This document shows, in pieces, positions 10,138 to 23,713 of a stretch of 64,000 nt of DNA. Source of the stretch: Corynebacterium pacaense (lineage in GTDB: Bacteria > Actinomycetota > Actinomycetes > Mycobacteriales > Mycobacteriaceae); contig NZ_LT821240.1 in NCBI RefSeq assembly GCF_900169525.1, positions 941,684 to 1,005,683 of the forward strand. Direction: 5' to 3'. Under the pieces are notes generated by a model that saw nothing but the letters and a program-made list of their open reading frames with translations, made no database searches and was not told the DNA's origin. Within the stretch, counting starts at the first letter, position 1, and each line of letters begins with the position of its first letter. Made by a program: the position numbers and the translations under genes.

Positions 10138-11637
10138 ATGCAAAGCAGCATTGCCGGACAGGTGGAGGCCATCGGGGCGGCCATGAGTGACATAGTTGAT
10201 GCCTTCACCTCCGCCCCCTCGTCGGAGGTTCTTATACCCAACATTGCGGCACTGATCAGCCTTGAGAAGATTTTCAATACCAAAATACTCCTCGATGCCG
10301 CGGTGGCCCGTGCCGCGGAGCTGGCAAATGCCGGTGTTCTCGTCGGCGGCGGCAGCCATATTGATTTTCTGATCAGAACTTTCGGGCTCTCCCGGGCCGA
10401 GGCCTTCCGCAGGGCGGAACTGGCCAGGGAGCTGTATCCCGACCCACAGCCGGAGGACCCGGGGACTCCGGAGACCGAGGTTCCCGATGATAGGGAGGAG
10501 CGGGAAGCCCGGGAGAAGGAAGAAAAGGAGGCCCGCGAGGCCCGCGAGAGGGAGGCGGAGGAAAAGCGCCGCCAGGCCCTGAAGAACTCCAGGGAGAACG
10601 CGCTGAGCGCGGAGAAGCTGGCCATCATCAACAGAGAGCTGTCCAACCTTAACCGTGGAACAACACCGACCAGGCAGGAGCTCCTGGCCGCCGCCACCGC
10701 GGAGGCCGCGGACCGCAGCGCGGAGGATCTCCGCAGGTGGGTCCGCACTGCGGTGACCAAAGCAAACAAAACCACCCCGGATCCCTTCGCGGCGATGCGC
10801 AAGAGATTTCTCCACATCGCCGGTCAGGACAGCGACGGAGGAGTTCGCCTCACCGCCTACCTTCCCGCGGACGCCGCCGCGATGCTGCACGCGGCACTGG
10901 CACCGCTGGCCAAGCGCGGAGATCTCGTAGATGTCCTGCCCGACGAGGACACCCGGACGATGGGTCAGCGCAGGGTTGATGCCCTCAGCCACATCCTCGG
11001 ACTGAGCAACTCCGGCCTCCTGAGCCGTGGCCGTCACGGCATCGGTTCGATCGTCGTCTCCATGAGCGTCGATGATGTAACCGACCTGGAGCCGAATGGC
11101 GCGGGGCACCGCTACCCCACCAACACCGGAGTCAGGCTCACCCCCTTCGAGATCCTCAACCTGGGTGCGGCGAAATACGACTTCGGGGCCGTACTGGACT
11201 CCCACAGCGGCAGGCCACTCCACCTCGGCAGGACCAGACGGTCCGCCTCCCTGGAGCAGCGCATCGCCCTCCAGGCGGCGGAACTGGTATGCACCCACCC
11301 CGGTTGTTCACAACCGATGATCAACTGTGAAGTCCACCACCTGATCCCCTGGTCCCACGGCGGACGCACGGATATCGGCAATCTCGCCGGAATGTGCTTC
11401 GGGGACCACAAGAACAACGATGATTCCCGAACCGGTCGGAACAACAAGGGCTACATGGACACGGACCCGGGGACCGGGAGGGTCGGCCACTATCCGGCGG
11501 ATGGTTCCGGGGTGGTGTTCAATGAGACCGCCGCCCAGTCGGAATCCGGAGGTGCCCGTGCCAGGACAAGAGCCAGGGAGCGGAGCGGCACCGAGCCCCC
11601 GCAGGACTACGGTGGACTATTCGACGTCCCCGCCTGA
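10138..11637 (+). CDS. 13E12 repeat family (DUF222) HNH endonuclease protein
   Basis: About 499 aa, starting at an ATG preceded by GGGGAGGGG. The N-terminal half is the DUF222 region, interrupted by a highly charged coiled-coil-like stretch rich in E, K and R (10480-10590). The C-terminus has an HNH nuclease motif: CTHPGCSQP, then CEVHHLIPWSHGG, then NLAGMCFGDHKNN. These actinobacterial proteins exist in several copies per genome and are linked with mobile introns or repeats; their function is not settled. The gene stands alone between rsgA and DUF6912, with an A+T-richer leader upstream. An inverted repeat (TGTGTTC at 9995-10001, GAACACA at 10072-10078) lies in that leader. Confidence 0.88.
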   Translation: MQSSIAGQVEAIGAAMSDIVDAFTSAPSSEVLIPNIAALISLEKIFNTKILLDAAVARAAELANAGVLVGGGSHIDFLIRTFGLSRAEAFRRAELARELYPDPQPEDPGTPETEVPDDREEREAREKEEKEAREAREREAEEKRRQALKNSRENALSAEKLAIINRELSNLNRGTTPTRQELLAAATAEAADRSAEDLRRWVRTAVTKANKTTPDPFAAMRKRFLHIAGQDSDGGVRLTAYLPADAAAMLHAALAPLAKRGDLVDVLPDEDTRTMGQRRVDALSHILGLSNSGLLSRGRHGIGSIVVSMSVDDVTDLEPNGAGHRYPTNTGVRLTPFEILNLGAAKYDFGAVLDSHSGRPLHLGRTRRSASLEQRIALQAAELVCTHPGCSQPMINCEVHHLIPWSHGGRTDIGNLAGMCFGDHKNNDDSRTGRNNKGYMDTDPGTGRVGHYPADGSGVVFNETAAQSESGGARARTRARERSGTEPPQDYGGLFDVPA

Positions 11638-11710
11638 GAAAGTTCCCCTGGGCACAGCTCCGTGGACCGGGGGCCTCGGCATGCCCGAAGGGACCTGGCT
11701 GCAGATCAGG

Positions 11711-12217
11711 CTAGAGCAGCTCGACCAGGAACGGCAGCTCATTCGGGTCATACCACGCCATGAAGTTATCCTGGGCATCGCCGACCACCAGCTCGGCGTC
11801 CTCCTGGCCCAGATCGGATTCATCGATAACCCCGATGGCCTTTTTGGTATCCGCCTCCGAGGCCTCCACATCAATATGGATCGCCGCGACGTCCTCCAGA
11901 TCGATCCGGGCCGGAACGATTCCGACCACGGATTCGCCATTCTCGGAGGCGAGGGTGACGCGGGCGTCATCGATATCGGCTGATATCACCACACGGCGGT
12001 AGGGAAACTCCGCCTCATCACCGATGGCCAGTAGGCGGATCGACGCCTCCGCGGCATCCTGGAAGGCCGCGTGGGCGATCTCCTCCTCATCTCCCGCCGT
12101 ATAGAACTCATTGAGTGCGGGCGTGACCGCGAAGCCCCACCCAGAGCGGGCGGTGACCACGCGGTTGTCATTGAGTTCGCGGAGCATGCCGAAGGTAGCG
12201 GGAATGTAGACGCGCAC
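11711..12217 (-). CDS. DUF6912 family protein
   Basis: A 168-aa acidic, soluble-looking protein starting with GTG (MRVYIPATFGML), 3 bp after the upstream HAD gene. I recognise it only as a conserved actinobacterial hypothetical found beside the secA region; DUF6912 is my best family assignment. The tail contains repeated E/D-rich segments such as DESDLGQEDAELVVGDA. No catalytic motif, signal peptide or membrane segment is visible. Close spacing with the HAD gene implies co-transcription. Confidence 0.7.
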   Translation of the reverse strand: MRVYIPATFGMLRELNDNRVVTARSGWGFAVTPALNEFYTAGDEEEIAHAAFQDAAEASIRLLAIGDEAEFPYRRVVISADIDDARVTLASENGESVVGIVPARIDLEDVAAIHIDVEASEADTKKAIGVIDESDLGQEDAELVVGDAQDNFMAWYDPNELPFLVELL

Positions 12218-12220
12218 GGC

Positions 12221-12631
12221 TTAGAACTCCCCCTCGAGCCCGAACAGGCCGGTGATCTCCACGACCGCACGGTCGAACTGCTGATAGTAGACTCCGACCA
12301 GGCCCGACTCGACGGCGGCGCGGATGTTGAGGATCGAATCGTCGACGAGCACGCAGTCGCGCATGGGCAGCTCGATGGCGTCGGCGGCGGCCTGGAATGC
12401 CTCCACGTCGGGCTTCTCCGAATCCATCTCACCGGAAAGCAGCACCCTGTCCACGATGCCGGATGTCTCGAACTCCCGGATCGGGTCGGCGCCGGGGCCG
12501 CCGGGATCATTGCTCAGTATCGCGGTGCCCACCCCGTTCTTCTTGGCCGCCGCCAGGAGATTCCGCCAACGTCGCTGGTCTTCATCGGTGCCGTCGAGCA
12601 CCCCGGCGTAGTCCACTATCAATCCGCGCAC
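12221..12631 (-). CDS. Compact HAD-like hydrolase
   Basis: A 136-aa protein. GTG at 12631 is chosen because GAAAGGGA precedes it and the motif-I strand then starts at once (LIVDYAGVLDG). HAD motifs follow: LSNDPGG (motif II Ser), SEKPD (motif III Lys) and VLVDDS (motif IV acids). The nucleophile is Asp7, but the usual second Asp two residues on is Ala9, so ordinary phosphatase chemistry with a general acid there is doubtful. It lacks a separate cap domain and is much shorter than most HAD enzymes. It is the first gene of a two-gene unit with DUF6912. Confidence 0.8.
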   Translation of the reverse strand: MRGLIVDYAGVLDGTDEDQRRWRNLLAAAKKNGVGTAILSNDPGGPGADPIREFETSGIVDRVLLSGEMDSEKPDVEAFQAAADAIELPMRDCVLVDDSILNIRAAVESGLVGVYYQQFDRAVVEITGLFGLEGEF

Positions 12632-12721
12632 TGTGTCCCTTTCATTTTTGTCATTTCCGTGCCATATTAGTCGTAGCCTGTGTTCTTGATTGTCGCACAG
12701 TTCGGGGTGACTGGTCGTTTG

Positions 12722-12743
12722 CCTTGGGTGTAATCTCCCAAGG
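12722..12743 (+). promoter_or_regulatory. Hairpin overlapping the Shine-Dalgarno of the Rv3235-like gene
   Basis: CCTTGGG (12722-12728) pairs perfectly with CCCAAGG (12737-12743) across an 8-nt loop. The Shine-Dalgarno AAGGAG (12740-12745) shares its first four bases with the 3' arm, so folding would hide part of it. The ATG follows at 12753. Confidence 0.5.
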
Positions 12744-12752
12744 AGTATCGCC

Positions 12753-13141
12753 ATGCTCAGCCCCATCCCCGGTCTCAGCCACCTGCTGTATCTCACACCC
12801 GAGGTCACCGAGCCACCGGCCCCCGCACCCCCGCAGACCGTTCCTAAGGAAATCGGGGCGCTGATCCAGATCGCATTGGATTCCGCCTTCGGGCTGCGAC
12901 CGCTGACCCAGCTGCACCCGAGGCGCTTCGATACCTCCGCCCGTGCCCACGTGGCGGCCCGCCGCAAGGGGGCGGGGCGCGTGACGGTGGGCGTCGTCAA
13001 GGTGGTATCCATGCACATCCGTCTCGCGGATGCGGCGGCCGAGGTCTTCGGCAGCGTGCGCTGCCGCGACCGCACAACAGCGTATGCCGCCGGCCTGGTA
13101 CAGACCGACGGCATGTGGCGGATGTCCAGCTTCCGCGTGCT

Positions 13142-13145
<4 letters not shown>
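12753..13145 (+). CDS. Rv3235 family protein
   Basis: A 130-aa protein that begins with a proline-rich tail ([11 protein letters not shown]) and continues with a folded domain ([15 protein letters not shown], then [15 protein letters not shown] and a final WRMSSFRVL). That domain is shared with the small conserved protein beside secA in mycobacteria and other actinobacteria (Rv3235 family). Its function is unknown; the constant position next to secA invites a link to export, which is unproven. It is convergent with secA and overlaps its stop by 4 bp. AAGGAG precedes the ATG. Confidence 0.78.
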
Positions 13146-15676
<2,531 letters not shown>

Positions 15677-15800
15677 GAGCAGTCGTCCTTATATCTAGCG
15701 AGTCGGGTATCGGGCGCCGAAATGCCGGGCCCTCATATAACAAATCTGATTCAAAACCGTATTGTACGCACGAGTTATACAAACATAGGAAACAACAGTA

Positions 15801-15832
15801 CCCGCCACCGACGGTTTCGCGGGGGTGGCGGG
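15801..15832 (-). terminator. Hairpin between hpf and secA
   Basis: CCCGCCACC (15801-15809) pairs with GGTGGCGGG (15824-15832). On the minus strand the hairpin follows the end of hpf and precedes secA. Only a broken T stretch comes after it, so it may be an imperfect terminator. Confidence 0.5.
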
Positions 15833-15859
15833 CAGTGCTACCGGAACTTCCGGGGCCGA

Positions 15860-16531
15860 TCAGGCCTCTGCGGAGAGCGCAATCAGACCGTAATCGAAGG
15901 CGTGGCGACGATAGACCACGGAGGGCTGGCTGGTCTCCTCGTTGACGAAGAGATAGAAATCATGGCCGACCAGCTCCATCTCGGAGAGGGCATCATCGAC
16001 GCTCATCGGGGTGGCGGGGTGCTCCTTGGTACGGACAACCTGGCCGGGTATCACGTCATCGACCTGATCCGCGTAGGGATCAACATCGTACTTGCCCAGG
16101 TCATCGGCTCCGCGGACCTCCTGGGATTCCGCGACCAGCTGCGCTCCGACCTCACCGGTGGATAGTGGCGCACGGTGCCCGGAACGGGAGATGCTGCGGC
16201 GGGCCTTCACCTTGCGCAACGAACGCTCCATCTTGGCCAGCGCCGTTTCCAGGGCTGCGTAGAAGCTGTCCTCCTTCGCCTCGGCGCGGGCGATGTGGCC
16301 CTTGCCGGTCGCGGTGATCTGGATGCGGTCGCTCTCATCGGCGCGACGCGGATTCGGCTCGTGCTGGAGCTCCACGTGGAAGAAGGTCAGTGTCGGATCG
16401 AGGCGTTCGATCTTCGCGAGCTTGGTGTGGACGCGCTCCGCGAAATGCTCGGGAACCTCCACATTTCGACCGGTGATGCTCACCTGGGTCTCCGGGCTCA
16501 AGGTTCCTGTGTTGTCAGCAGGTGTAGTCAC
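15860..16531 (-). CDS. hpf: Long-form ribosome hibernation promoting factor
   Basis: A 223-aa protein. The N-terminal S30AE domain (VSITGRNVEVPEHFAERV) is joined by a linker to the C-terminal dimerisation domain (about residues 155-220, with DDALSEMELVGHDFYLFVN and VVYRRHAFDYGLI). Long HPF alone joins 70S ribosomes into inactive 100S dimers in stationary phase or stress. GTG at 16531 is chosen because GGGAGGAG lies 7 nt upstream. Placement between comF and secA is conserved in actinobacteria. Confidence 0.94.
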   Translation of the reverse strand: MTTPADNTGTLSPETQVSITGRNVEVPEHFAERVHTKLAKIERLDPTLTFFHVELQHEPNPRRADESDRIQITATGKGHIARAEAKEDSFYAALETALAKMERSLRKVKARRSISRSGHRAPLSTGEVGAQLVAESQEVRGADDLGKYDVDPYADQVDDVIPGQVVRTKEHPATPMSVDDALSEMELVGHDFYLFVNEETSQPSVVYRRHAFDYGLIALSAEA

Positions 16532-16659
16532 GCTACAACTCCTCCCAGTGTTGGTCACCGCCTTGAAGTGAGCGGGATTACTCAGATCGCGGTGACGGGA
16601 TCAACTTCACCTATCAGAATACATCTGGTCATAACATTGCTGCCAATAGGGACCCCAAT

Positions 16660-17250
16660 TTATGCGTGGCAGTATGTCAGTGCACCGCGGACCAGCACCC
16701 CCGCGCTGCGCAGCACATCGGCTGTCGCGCTGAGCGTCGCTCCGGTGGTCACCACGTCATCGATGATCACCACCGGAGAGGGCGGCGTGCGCAGCAGCTC
16801 CACCCGCAGATTCCGGCGCCGCTGCACCGCCGACTGTCCCACCGAGTCCGGGGTGCCCGCCGCGAGCCGCACCGAGGGCAGCGTCGTCAGGCCGGTGGCG
16901 CGACAGACCAGCTCCACCGGGTCGCCACCGCGCAGGCGTCTGGAGCGCTCGCGGGTGGGCGCCGGCACCAGCGTGCAGTTGTGCTCAATCTCACCACGTG
17001 CCACCAGGAAGCCTATCGACGCCCCCACCACGGCCGCCACCTCCGCAACCAGGTCGCGGCGCCCCCGCTCCTTCATCGCGATGAGCACCGCACGGTGCGC
17101 GCCCTCATAGGGTCCGAGCGACCACACCGGGAAATCAAGGGCCACCGGCACCCTGGCCGGCGGCGTCCGCCACCGCCGCCTGCAGCCCTCGCACAGCGGG
17201 ACCCCCGGCGCCCGGCAACCACCACACTCGCGGGGCAGCAGCAGTTCCAT
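16660..17250 (-). CDS. comF: ComF family phosphoribosyltransferase-like protein
   Basis: 196 aa. An N-terminal zinc-finger-like cluster (PRECGGCRAPGVPLCEGC) is followed by a phosphoribosyltransferase domain with the PRPP loop VVIIDDVVTTGATLS near residue 160. ComF proteins act in DNA uptake in naturally competent bacteria, but the role in corynebacteria is unclear. The ATG overlaps the lpqB stop by one base (TGATG), so it is the last gene of the mtrAB-lpqB unit. Confidence 0.9.
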   Translation of the reverse strand: MELLLPRECGGCRAPGVPLCEGCRRRWRTPPARVPVALDFPVWSLGPYEGAHRAVLIAMKERGRRDLVAEVAAVVGASIGFLVARGEIEHNCTLVPAPTRERSRRLRGGDPVELVCRATGLTTLPSVRLAAGTPDSVGQSAVQRRRNLRVELLRTPPSPVVIIDDVVTTGATLSATADVLRSAGVLVRGALTYCHA

Positions 17251-18941
17251 CAATACGCCACGATCGGCGCGGCCCTGGTGCCGAGAAGCCCCGGCACCTC
17301 GCGCCAGATGGTGTTGTCGGAGGTGGGCAGCTGGAGCAGCGCGTGGGCATCGGTGGCGTACATCGTCGTCGAGGAGGAGGCCACCGCCACCACCGGCGCG
17401 GAGAGATTCCCGCTCGGCAGCGCCGTCGTCGCGGAGCCGTCCAGCTCCACCCGCCACACCGGCTGCTCGGGTTTGGAGGTACCGACGAGCAGGGACCCGT
17501 CCGGGCGCCAGGCGACACTGAGCGCGGACTCCGCAAGCGTCGGAGCCAGCTCGGTGACATTGGTCACCCTCCGCTCCCCCGGCCCCGGTCTGCTGACAAC
17601 GCCGATGAAAACCCTGCCATCGATGATCATCGCCGCCCTGACCCCGGTGTGGGACAGCTGGAACTCGGAGATGTTGCCCGTCATACCCTCCGGCAGCGCG
17701 ATCTCGACCTCATTGCGCACCAGCTCCCCGGTGGTGGTCGAGCGCGCCACCCGCACCAGGGTCTGGCCGTCAAGCACCGCCCACAGCGCACCGGCCTGAT
17801 ACTCGAAGGTGGGCCTGGTGATGGACTCCGCAGTCAGAACATCGGTACCGGTGCCCTCCAGCTGCCCCACCATCAGGGTCGCCGGGGCACCGCGGCGAAC
17901 CGCCGCGACAACATTGGCGGAGGTGGAGATCGCCGCGGATTCGATGTTTCCGCCCGTGAGCCACCCGTTCAGCGAGGACACCGAGCCCGAGGACAGCCTG
18001 GAGATCGAACCGTTCTGCAGGGCGAAGAGTGTGGACACCGAGGTGCTCAGCGCCTGGGGATTGTAATCGGCGACATCATCGAGTGTCAGGGAGGGGAAAT
18101 CGGCCACCAGGGGCTGCCCGTCGGCCTCGATCACATAGGGTCCGGTGACATCCGCATTCGCCAGCGTCCACACAACCTGGGCGGCGAAGCGCAGCTTCTG
18201 ATCGTCGCCGAGGTTGCTCAGCCCGGTGAAGCGGTAGACACCGTCATCGGCGCCGACGAAGGTCGCACCCACCTCCAGTTGATTGACCACACCGGGGCTG
18301 ATCCGGGAGGAGGGGCCACCGGCGAGCAGCGCCATGAGGACGGAATCAACGGCAGGCACCCCGTTGTAGATCCAGCGGCGGTCACCGACGAGCACCTGTC
18401 CGGTGGGGTCGAAGAAGTAGAGATTGTAAGGGGAATAGTGGTTGCGCAGCTCATTGCGCTCCATCACCACGCCCTGCGGGAGCTCATCGATGCGCCATTC
18501 ACCACCGACCCGGCGCATCTCGATCTGGGCGACGTACTCGGTGTTTCCCGGGGTGTACACCCCGCCGCTGCCCAGCGTGCCCACCTGGGTACCCCGGATG
18601 GCGATGGTCCTGGTGTCCGAGGTCGACCCGGAGACGGTGTTGAGGTCGATGCGGTCGAGTATCCGGATCTCCGTCGAGGGATCCCAGGTGCTGCTGGCCT
18701 CATCCGTGAGATAGGCCCGCGCCGACTGGTACTGCTGGGTGGGACGAGCTCCCGCGGTGAAAAATCCGCGCAGCAAAATATCCGGGTCCTGCCCGGGTTC
18801 GGGACCGGCCACCGATTCGATGGGCTGGGAGGCCTCGAATGACCTGAGCACCTGGGGATCCGTGTCCCTGGGCAGAGTCGAGCATCCCGCCGCGAGCACC
18901 GCAACTGAAAGGACAGAGATCAGGGTCTTTGATCGCCTCAC
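17250..18941 (-). CDS. lpqB: Lipoprotein LpqB, MtrAB accessory
   Basis: 563 aa. The signal peptide ends in a lipobox (VAVLAAGCS), so the protein is anchored outside the membrane. The N-terminal half carries a GerMN-type domain ([19 protein letters not shown] region); the C-terminal half resembles a beta-propeller with repeated short strands. In mycobacteria LpqB binds the MtrB sensor and modulates MtrA signalling. GTG at 18941 overlaps the mtrB stop as GTGA and has GGAGGAG just upstream, which decides the start. Confidence 0.94.
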   Translation of the reverse strand: MRRSKTLISVLSVAVLAAGCSTLPRDTDPQVLRSFEASQPIESVAGPEPGQDPDILLRGFFTAGARPTQQYQSARAYLTDEASSTWDPSTEIRILDRIDLNTVSGSTSDTRTIAIRGTQVGTLGSGGVYTPGNTEYVAQIEMRRVGGEWRIDELPQGVVMERNELRNHYSPYNLYFFDPTGQVLVGDRRWIYNGVPAVDSVLMALLAGGPSSRISPGVVNQLEVGATFVGADDGVYRFTGLSNLGDDQKLRFAAQVVWTLANADVTGPYVIEADGQPLVADFPSLTLDDVADYNPQALSTSVSTLFALQNGSISRLSSGSVSSLNGWLTGGNIESAAISTSANVVAAVRRGAPATLMVGQLEGTGTDVLTAESITRPTFEYQAGALWAVLDGQTLVRVARSTTTGELVRNEVEIALPEGMTGNISEFQLSHTGVRAAMIIDGRVFIGVVSRPGPGERRVTNVTELAPTLAESALSVAWRPDGSLLVGTSKPEQPVWRVELDGSATTALPSGNLSAPVVAVASSSTTMYATDAHALLQLPTSDNTIWREVPGLLGTRAAPIVAY

Positions 18942-20509
18942 TTCTCCTCCACCCATTCCTTCTCCGGTGCCTCCAGCGGCAGCGGGGACCTCCGGTAGGA
19001 GGCCTTCGGGGTACGCGGAATAACCAGGCGGAACACGGAGCCGATCCCGGGCGTGCCAGCGGCCTCGAGGGTTCCACCGTGCAGGATCGCATCCTCGCGC
19101 GAGATCGCAAGGCCCAGGCCGGTTCCACCGGAGTGCCGCACGCGGGAGGGATCGGCGCGCCAGAAACGGTTGAACACCAGCTCCTCCTGCCCCGGCTTCA
19201 GGCCCACGCCGTGATCGGTGACGGTAATCGCGATGGCCTCGGCATCGGCTCCGAGCCGGATCTCCACGGGATGCCCCTTGGCGTGATCGATCGCATTCGC
19301 CACCAGGTTACGCACCACGCGTTCGATGCGCCGGGGATCGCCGGTGATCATCACCGGCTCCTCCGGCATCTCCACGTCGAGCCTGACGCCGAGCTCCCCG
19401 GCCAGGTGGGAGACCTGGGCGAGCGCGGCATCGACGCTGCCGCGCACATCATGCCGCGTGGTGGCCAGATCCGCCATTCCGGCATCGTGGCGCGAGATCT
19501 CCAGGAGGTCGCTGAGCAGCGACTCGAAGCGGTCAAGCTCGCGGGTCATCAGCTCGCTGGCGCGCCTGGCGGCCGGCGACAGCTCCTCCTCATTGTCGGC
19601 GATGAGATCCGCGGCCATGCGCACCGTGGTCAGCGGGGTACGCAGCTCATGGGAGACATCGGAGGTGAACTGCCGCTGCAGGTTGCCGTACTCCTCGAGC
19701 TGGTTGATCTGGGCCGACAGCGATTCCGCCATGGCGTTGAAGCTCATCGCCAGCCGCGCCATCTCATCCTCGCCGTCGACCACCATGCGTTCGCGGAGTT
19801 TTCCCTGCGCGAAGCGCTCCGCGATCCGGCTCGCGGAGCGGACCGGGGCGGTGACCTGCTGGGTGGCCAGCCAGGCGATGCCGACCAGCAGCACGACCAC
19901 GATCAGCAGCGCGGCGGAGAGCAGTCCGCGCATGAGCGCCAGGGAGGCCTCGTCGTTTTCCATCGAGAGCACCAGGTAGACCTGCAGATTGGGAATATCG
20001 GACTCGGTCGGGGTGCCGATGATCAGGGCGTTGAAACTATCACCCCCGCCCTGGTCGATGGTGGCGAACTGATAGGACACCTGGTCCTGGGAGACGAAAT
20101 AGCGCAGCCGCTCCGGGATCCGGTATCCCTCCGGCGAGGTGATCAGCTCGTCATTGTTGGCCAGAACCACCGGGTCATAGGAGGCCGTGACCTCGCCTCC
20201 CCCGCCGGTGCCCAGGCTGGCCAGTGCGGCCCGCGCCGAGTTCACGCGCTGTTGGACCGAGGTGGAGGCCCCCGACGAGGCCACCTGCTCCTCGACGATC
20301 GCACGCGCGCGGTCGATCTCGGAGTTGGCGATATCGATCTTCTGATCCACCAGCTGCTGCGTGAACACGGTGAGCATCCCGAGCCCGAGGATGAGCATCA
20401 CCACGGCGGAGGCAGTGAAGATCGACCCCAGGACGCGGACCTGGAGGGAGGTCCTCCACTTATCCACGAAACGGTGCCGGAGTCTTCTCAGCCAGGTCAG
20501 GATTGTCAC
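18938..20509 (-). CDS. mtrB: Sensor histidine kinase MtrB
   Basis: 523 aa. Two membrane segments (about residues 28-50 and 197-219) flank an extracytoplasmic sensor region. A HAMP domain follows (about 220-272), then the phosphorylated His287 in [10 protein letters not shown], and a HATPase domain with [17 protein letters not shown] and GTGLGLAIS. It phosphorylates MtrA; in corynebacteria MtrAB controls osmoprotection and cell-wall peptidase genes. It starts 9 bp after mtrA and overlaps lpqB. Confidence 0.96.
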   Translation of the reverse strand: MTILTWLRRLRHRFVDKWRTSLQVRVLGSIFTASAVVMLILGLGMLTVFTQQLVDQKIDIANSEIDRARAIVEEQVASSGASTSVQQRVNSARAALASLGTGGGGEVTASYDPVVLANNDELITSPEGYRIPERLRYFVSQDQVSYQFATIDQGGGDSFNALIIGTPTESDIPNLQVYLVLSMENDEASLALMRGLLSAALLIVVVLLVGIAWLATQQVTAPVRSASRIAERFAQGKLRERMVVDGEDEMARLAMSFNAMAESLSAQINQLEEYGNLQRQFTSDVSHELRTPLTTVRMAADLIADNEEELSPAARRASELMTRELDRFESLLSDLLEISRHDAGMADLATTRHDVRGSVDAALAQVSHLAGELGVRLDVEMPEEPVMITGDPRRIERVVRNLVANAIDHAKGHPVEIRLGADAEAIAITVTDHGVGLKPGQEELVFNRFWRADPSRVRHSGGTGLGLAISREDAILHGGTLEAAGTPGIGSVFRLVIPRTPKASYRRSPLPLEAPEKEWVEEK

Positions 20510-20518
20510 ACCGCTCTC

Positions 20519-21199
20519 TTAATCGTTGAGGCCGGTTTTGTACCCGACTCCCCTGACGGTGAGGACGATCTGCGGATTCTCGGGATCCTTCTCGATCTTC
20601 GCGCGCAGGCGCTGAACATGGACGTTGACCAGCCTGGTGTCCGAGGCGTGCCGGTAGCCCCAGACCTTGCCGAGCAGCTCCTCGCGGGTGAACACCTGAT
20701 GCGGCTTCCGCGCCAGCTCGAGGAGGAGATCGAACTCCAGCGGAGTCAGCGAGATCTCCTCATTGCCACGCTTGACGGTGTGGCCCGGCACGTCGATGCT
20801 CAGGTCACCGACCTCGATGGTTTCCGCGGGCTCGTCGTCGGTGCGGCGCAGGCGCGCGCGGATCCGGGCGACCAGCTCCTTGGCCTTGAAGGGCTTGTTC
20901 ACATAGTCATCGGCTCCGGATTCCAGGCCGAGCACCACATCGACGGTGTCGGTCTTGGCGGTGAGCATGATGATGGGAACCGTGGAATCCTGGCGGATGG
21001 CGCGACAGATATCGATCCCGTTCATGCCGGGGAGCATCAGATCGAGCAGGATCAGATCGGGTTGCTCGCGGGTGGCGGTGGGTACCGCCAGCGCTCCGTC
21101 GGTGACCGCGACGGTGTCGAAGCCCTCTGCGCTGAGCACGATGGTGAGCATCTCCGAGATCGCCGGATCATCGTCCACAACGAGGATTTTCTGCGGCAT
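20519..21199 (-). CDS. mtrA: DNA-binding response regulator MtrA
   Basis: 226 aa, OmpR/PhoB family. The receiver domain begins MPQKILVVDDDPAI; the phosphoacceptor is Asp53 (LILLDLMLPG) and the conserved Lys lies in DDYVNKPFKAKE. The winged helix at the C-terminus has LTPLEFDLLLELA and the recognition segment SDTRLVNVHVQRLRAKI. It is the first gene of the mtrA-mtrB-lpqB unit and follows tmk by 28 bp. Confidence 0.97.
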   Translation of the reverse strand: MPQKILVVDDDPAISEMLTIVLSAEGFDTVAVTDGALAVPTATREQPDLILLDLMLPGMNGIDICRAIRQDSTVPIIMLTAKTDTVDVVLGLESGADDYVNKPFKAKELVARIRARLRRTDDEPAETIEVGDLSIDVPGHTVKRGNEEISLTPLEFDLLLELARKPHQVFTREELLGKVWGYRHASDTRLVNVHVQRLRAKIEKDPENPQIVLTVRGVGYKTGLND

Positions 21200-21227
21200 G
21201 TGAATCCTTCCTGCTCTCAAAATGGGG

Positions 21228-21838
21228 TCAGCTAATAGTACCCAGGAATTCGATGATTCCTGTAGCCACCTCACCCGGTGAGTCCTCCGGGGAGGCGACC
21301 AGCCAGGGCGAGATCCAGCCGGTCGCGGCGAGGCGCCGGTACTGGGCCGCGGTGCGTTGCTGCAGCCCGCCGTCCGATTCATAGATGTCCCGGGATCTCG
21401 AGGGATCCACCGCTTCTCGACGCCTCGCCCGTTCCCCCGCAAGTTCCGCGGGGGTGTCCAGGAGCACCTGCAGCCGCGGACGCGGCAGCCCGAGTCGACC
21501 GAACTCGAGGTCGGCGACCCAGTCCGCCGCGGCGTCGTCACGCAGACGCGCGGCGGTGTAGGCCGCGTTGGAGGCCACGTACCGGTCCAGCAGCAGCAGG
21601 CCCGGGGCGTTGAGGTCCTCGAGCGCCCCGTGGCGGTCGAGCGCGAAAAGCGTCGCCATCGCGTAGGCGCTGTCGGTGAGGTCTCCCATCCGACCGTGCA
21701 GCGCGCTGTCAGCCAGCTGGGCGGGAAGTGAGGTGGCGTAGCGCGGAAATGCCAGCACCCGGGCGTCGATCCGCTCCCGCAGGGCGGTGACCAGGGTGTT
21801 CTTTCCCGCGCCGTCGATCCCCTCAATACTGACGATCA

Positions 21839-21839
<1 letters not shown>
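21228..21839 (-). CDS. tmk: Thymidylate kinase
   Basis: 203 aa; phosphorylates dTMP to dTDP for DNA synthesis. P-loop EGIDGAGKNT at the N-terminus, the DR motif in LLLLDRYVASNAAY, and the LID-region Arg cluster ERARRREAVDPSRSRD. The ATG overlaps the ahcY stop by one base (TGATG), so translation is coupled. The tmk-mtrA linkage is conserved in corynebacteria and mycobacteria. Confidence 0.93.
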
Positions 21840-23275
<1,436 letters not shown>

Positions 23276-23359
23276 ACTGTGGCTTGCTCCTTTGTGAAGA
23301 TGGTTGATTCCAACGGATCCAACTGTACCCGCGGGGTCCGGCGGCAACGATCCGAGATT

Positions 23360-23713
23360 CTAGGTCAGTGCCTCGAGGTAGGCCTCGAGGTCGTACTCCA
23401 CCTCCGCCTCCTCCAGAACCCGCGCCGCCGCGACGTTCAGTGAATCGGAGCCCTCACCGATCAGTTCCCTGATGAAGGGGTAGTTCTCCAGAACCTGACC
23501 CGCGGAGTAGGGCGCACCGGCCAGGATCGCGGCGATGGTGGCCGCGGCCTGTCCGTTGTGATGCTCATCCTCGGTCGGATTCGCCTGATTGACCACCAGG
23601 AGGCAGGCGTCCTCGAGTGCCTCAAGGATCTCCTCATTGTCCAGCTCGGCGAGTTCATCGAGGAAGTCCACATTTACTTCCTCATTGAGAACCGCATCGT
23701 CCCATGCACCCAT
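23360..23713 (-). CDS. DUF4259 domain protein
   Basis: 117 aa. It begins MGAWDDAVLNEEVNVDFLDEL, the hallmark N-terminus of DUF4259 proteins, and is acidic and helical throughout with no signal peptide. The function of the family is unknown; members are small, widely scattered single-domain proteins. It lies upstream of ahcY on the same strand with 84 bp between them, and divergent from the Pro/Thr-rich protein. Confidence 0.85.
   Translation of the reverse strand: MGAWDDAVLNEEVNVDFLDELAELDNEEILEALEDACLLVVNQANPTEDEHHNGQAAATIAAILAGAPYSAGQVLENYPFIRELIGEGSDSLNVAAARVLEEAEVEYDLEAYLEALT

Noticed and set aside
23276..23359. SAH riboswitch upstream of ahcY
   Set aside because: Short leader without the conserved core or pairing pattern I would expect.
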